The position numbers and the translations under genes were made by a program. Below, in pieces: positions 62,869 through 64,000 of a stretch of 64,000 nucleotides of DNA; the stretch's first letter is position 1; every line of letters starts with the position of its first letter. Source of the DNA: Fagopyrum homotropicum (lineage: Eukaryota; Streptophyta; Magnoliopsida; Caryophyllales; Polygonaceae); assembly GCA_033239125.1 (NCBI GenBank), contig BSWB01000001.1, forward strand, positions 140,569,981 through 140,633,980. Reading direction: 5' to 3'. Below the pieces are notes generated by a model. It worked only from the letters and a program-made list of their open reading frames with translations. It ran no database searches and was not told where the DNA came from.

Positions 62869-64000
62869 TGTTGGATTTTCGGTGTCCGGTTTTAGACCAA
62901 AGGGCCGTAGTCTCACTTATGTGAGTAGACGGTTCTCCCAATTGCCAAACAAATTAATATAATTATCTTGAACTAAAAACTAGTTATTAACCAAGGGTTT
63001 GTAATCTCCACAAAGGAGTAGACAAAACCCAACCAAGAGTTTGTAATCTCCACAAAGGAGTAGACAAAACCCAATCAAGAGTTTGTAGTCTCCAAAGGAG
63101 TAGACAAAACTCAACCAAGAGTTTGTAATCTCCACAAAGGAGTAGACAAAACTCAATCAAGAGTTTGTAGTCTCCAAAGGAGTAGACAAAACTCAAGCAA
63201 GAGTTTGTAATCTTCAAAAAGGAGTAGACAAAACTCTAATAGAAGTTAAGTTCAATTACACGTCTTATAAACCGGTTGTTATATGTTAAAACCATTGACT
63301 TGGATAATGTAATGAGTCATTCATAAATGAATTTTCCTTCTAAGTGTATTCTCCCCTACACCGGGAATATCCAAATACCTTAGTGGGATAAAACGTTACA
63401 CGTTACAAACACTAAGTAAGAGACTTACTTGTCTTACTTTGTAGAAAGGGTATTCCTAGGTTTTGTCAATACAAAACCAAACTAAGATGGATGCCTATCC
63501 TTTGTCAATACAAAGGAACTATACTGGTCTTTCGAGTTTTGCAAACAAGCTTATAAGAAGGCCTATCCAATGTCAATACAATGGAACTAGAAGCTTTATT
63601 GTTGCAAAAACGAATAAATGAATCAAGTGCAAATGGCTCTCCCTTTTATAGGCATAGGGGGCCACGGTTTTGGGGAGTTAAAAGCGGTTAAAAGCGGTTA
63701 AAAACGGTTATGGAAGTTACTTGGAAGTTACTTAGAAGATGTGCCTTGAAGCCCTAGAAAGCCCGAGGCCCGAGGCCCACATAGGGAGCCCAAAACCGCT
63801 CCCCGGAGCTAGCTTAGAGCTAGCTTATTTTTCTTGGTCCAAACACTTCCAATGAGCTTCATTCACTTTAATATATCTAGGGTAAGCTCCAAGATCCTCA
63901 AATACTCAATATCTTAGCTCAAGCTAGTGTAGCTCCTTAAGAAGCTCACTAGCTGCTTCATTGACATTCACTAAGCATTTGAGCTTGGATTGCTCCCAGT
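62869..64000 (-). repeat. Copia LTR 3, cut by the window end
   Basis: The first 1132 bp (plus-strand order) of a third LTR, with minisatellite, TATA box and TAACCG-type repeats as in LTR 1 and 2. It continues outside. Confidence 0.95.

Larger units (their letters stand above)
50657..64000 (-). mobile_element. Ty1/copia tandem array: LTR-interior-LTR-interior-LTR
   Basis: Three LTRs in the same orientation (50657-52082, 56766-58191, 62869 to beyond 64000) separate two interiors (52083-56765 and 58192-62868). Repeat periods are 6109 and 6103 bp; the 6-bp difference equals two units of the GAA repeat. All parts are on the minus strand and almost identical. The array sits in the Athila-3 integrase. 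Because its far end is outside the window, the array may be longer and the target duplication cannot be checked. Confidence 0.95.

Overview
The window is plant nuclear DNA, from an angiosperm and most likely a eudicot with a repeat-rich genome. This rests on plant-type Athila and chromodomain Ty3/gypsy elements, a plant Ty1/copia element, a Mutator-like transposon carrying a plant GRF-type zinc-finger gene, and plant-style GT-AG introns. The species cannot be named from sequence alone. I see no ordinary host gene, rRNA, tRNA or CRISPR. Essentially every base can be assigned to a transposable element.

Layout. (1) 1-9105: Athila-type Ty3/gypsy element, minus strand (Athila-1), with gag-pol broken by two nonsense codons and two frameshifts, a 5' LTR at 7436-9105, and its 3' LTR outside the window. 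(2) 9106-45780: an old chromodomain-bearing Ty3/gypsy element on the plus strand ('outer Tekay-like element'), cut into pieces by later insertions. Its partial 5' LTR is 9106-10610 and its PBS 10615-10626. (3) 10872-17429: a 6.6-kb Mutator-like element (MULE) with 311-bp TIRs, inserted in a TA microsatellite of the outer element's leader. It carries a spliced transposase gene and a two-exon GRF zinc-finger gene. (4) 20048-43248: a second Athila element, plus strand (Athila-2), inserted in the outer element's reverse transcriptase gene, with 1757-bp LTRs and the 5-bp target duplication AGGAG. (5) 27672-37740: a non-autonomous Tekay-like element, minus strand, inserted in the Athila-2 integrase gene with the target duplication GTATT. 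Its 2.89-kb LTRs are nearly identical but its interior is decayed. (6) 45781-50656: the 3' part of a third, diverged Athila element, minus strand (Athila-3), placed in the outer element's 3' flank. (7) 50657-64000: a Ty1/copia tandem array, minus strand, LTR-interior-LTR-interior-LTR, inserted in the Athila-3 integrase. Both interiors keep a full-length open polyprotein (1363 and 1361 codons).

The nesting gives a relative order. The outer element is oldest. The MULE and the three Athila insertions came later, and the non-autonomous Tekay-like element and the copia array came after the Athila copy each one interrupts.

The most unusual signal is a self-complementary 12-mer, CCACGGCCGTGG, with one-base variants. 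It recurs in all three Athila copies and in no other element here. It lies in a cluster just upstream of the LTR TATA box, in a longer hairpin in the transcribed LTR leader, in the untranslated 3' region, and inside the pol reading frame between protease and reverse transcriptase. Other points of interest are the copia tandem array with no recognisable primer binding site, the trans-mobilised Tekay-like element, the GRF gene in the MULE, and the presence of the Athila extra 3' ORF in only one of three copies.
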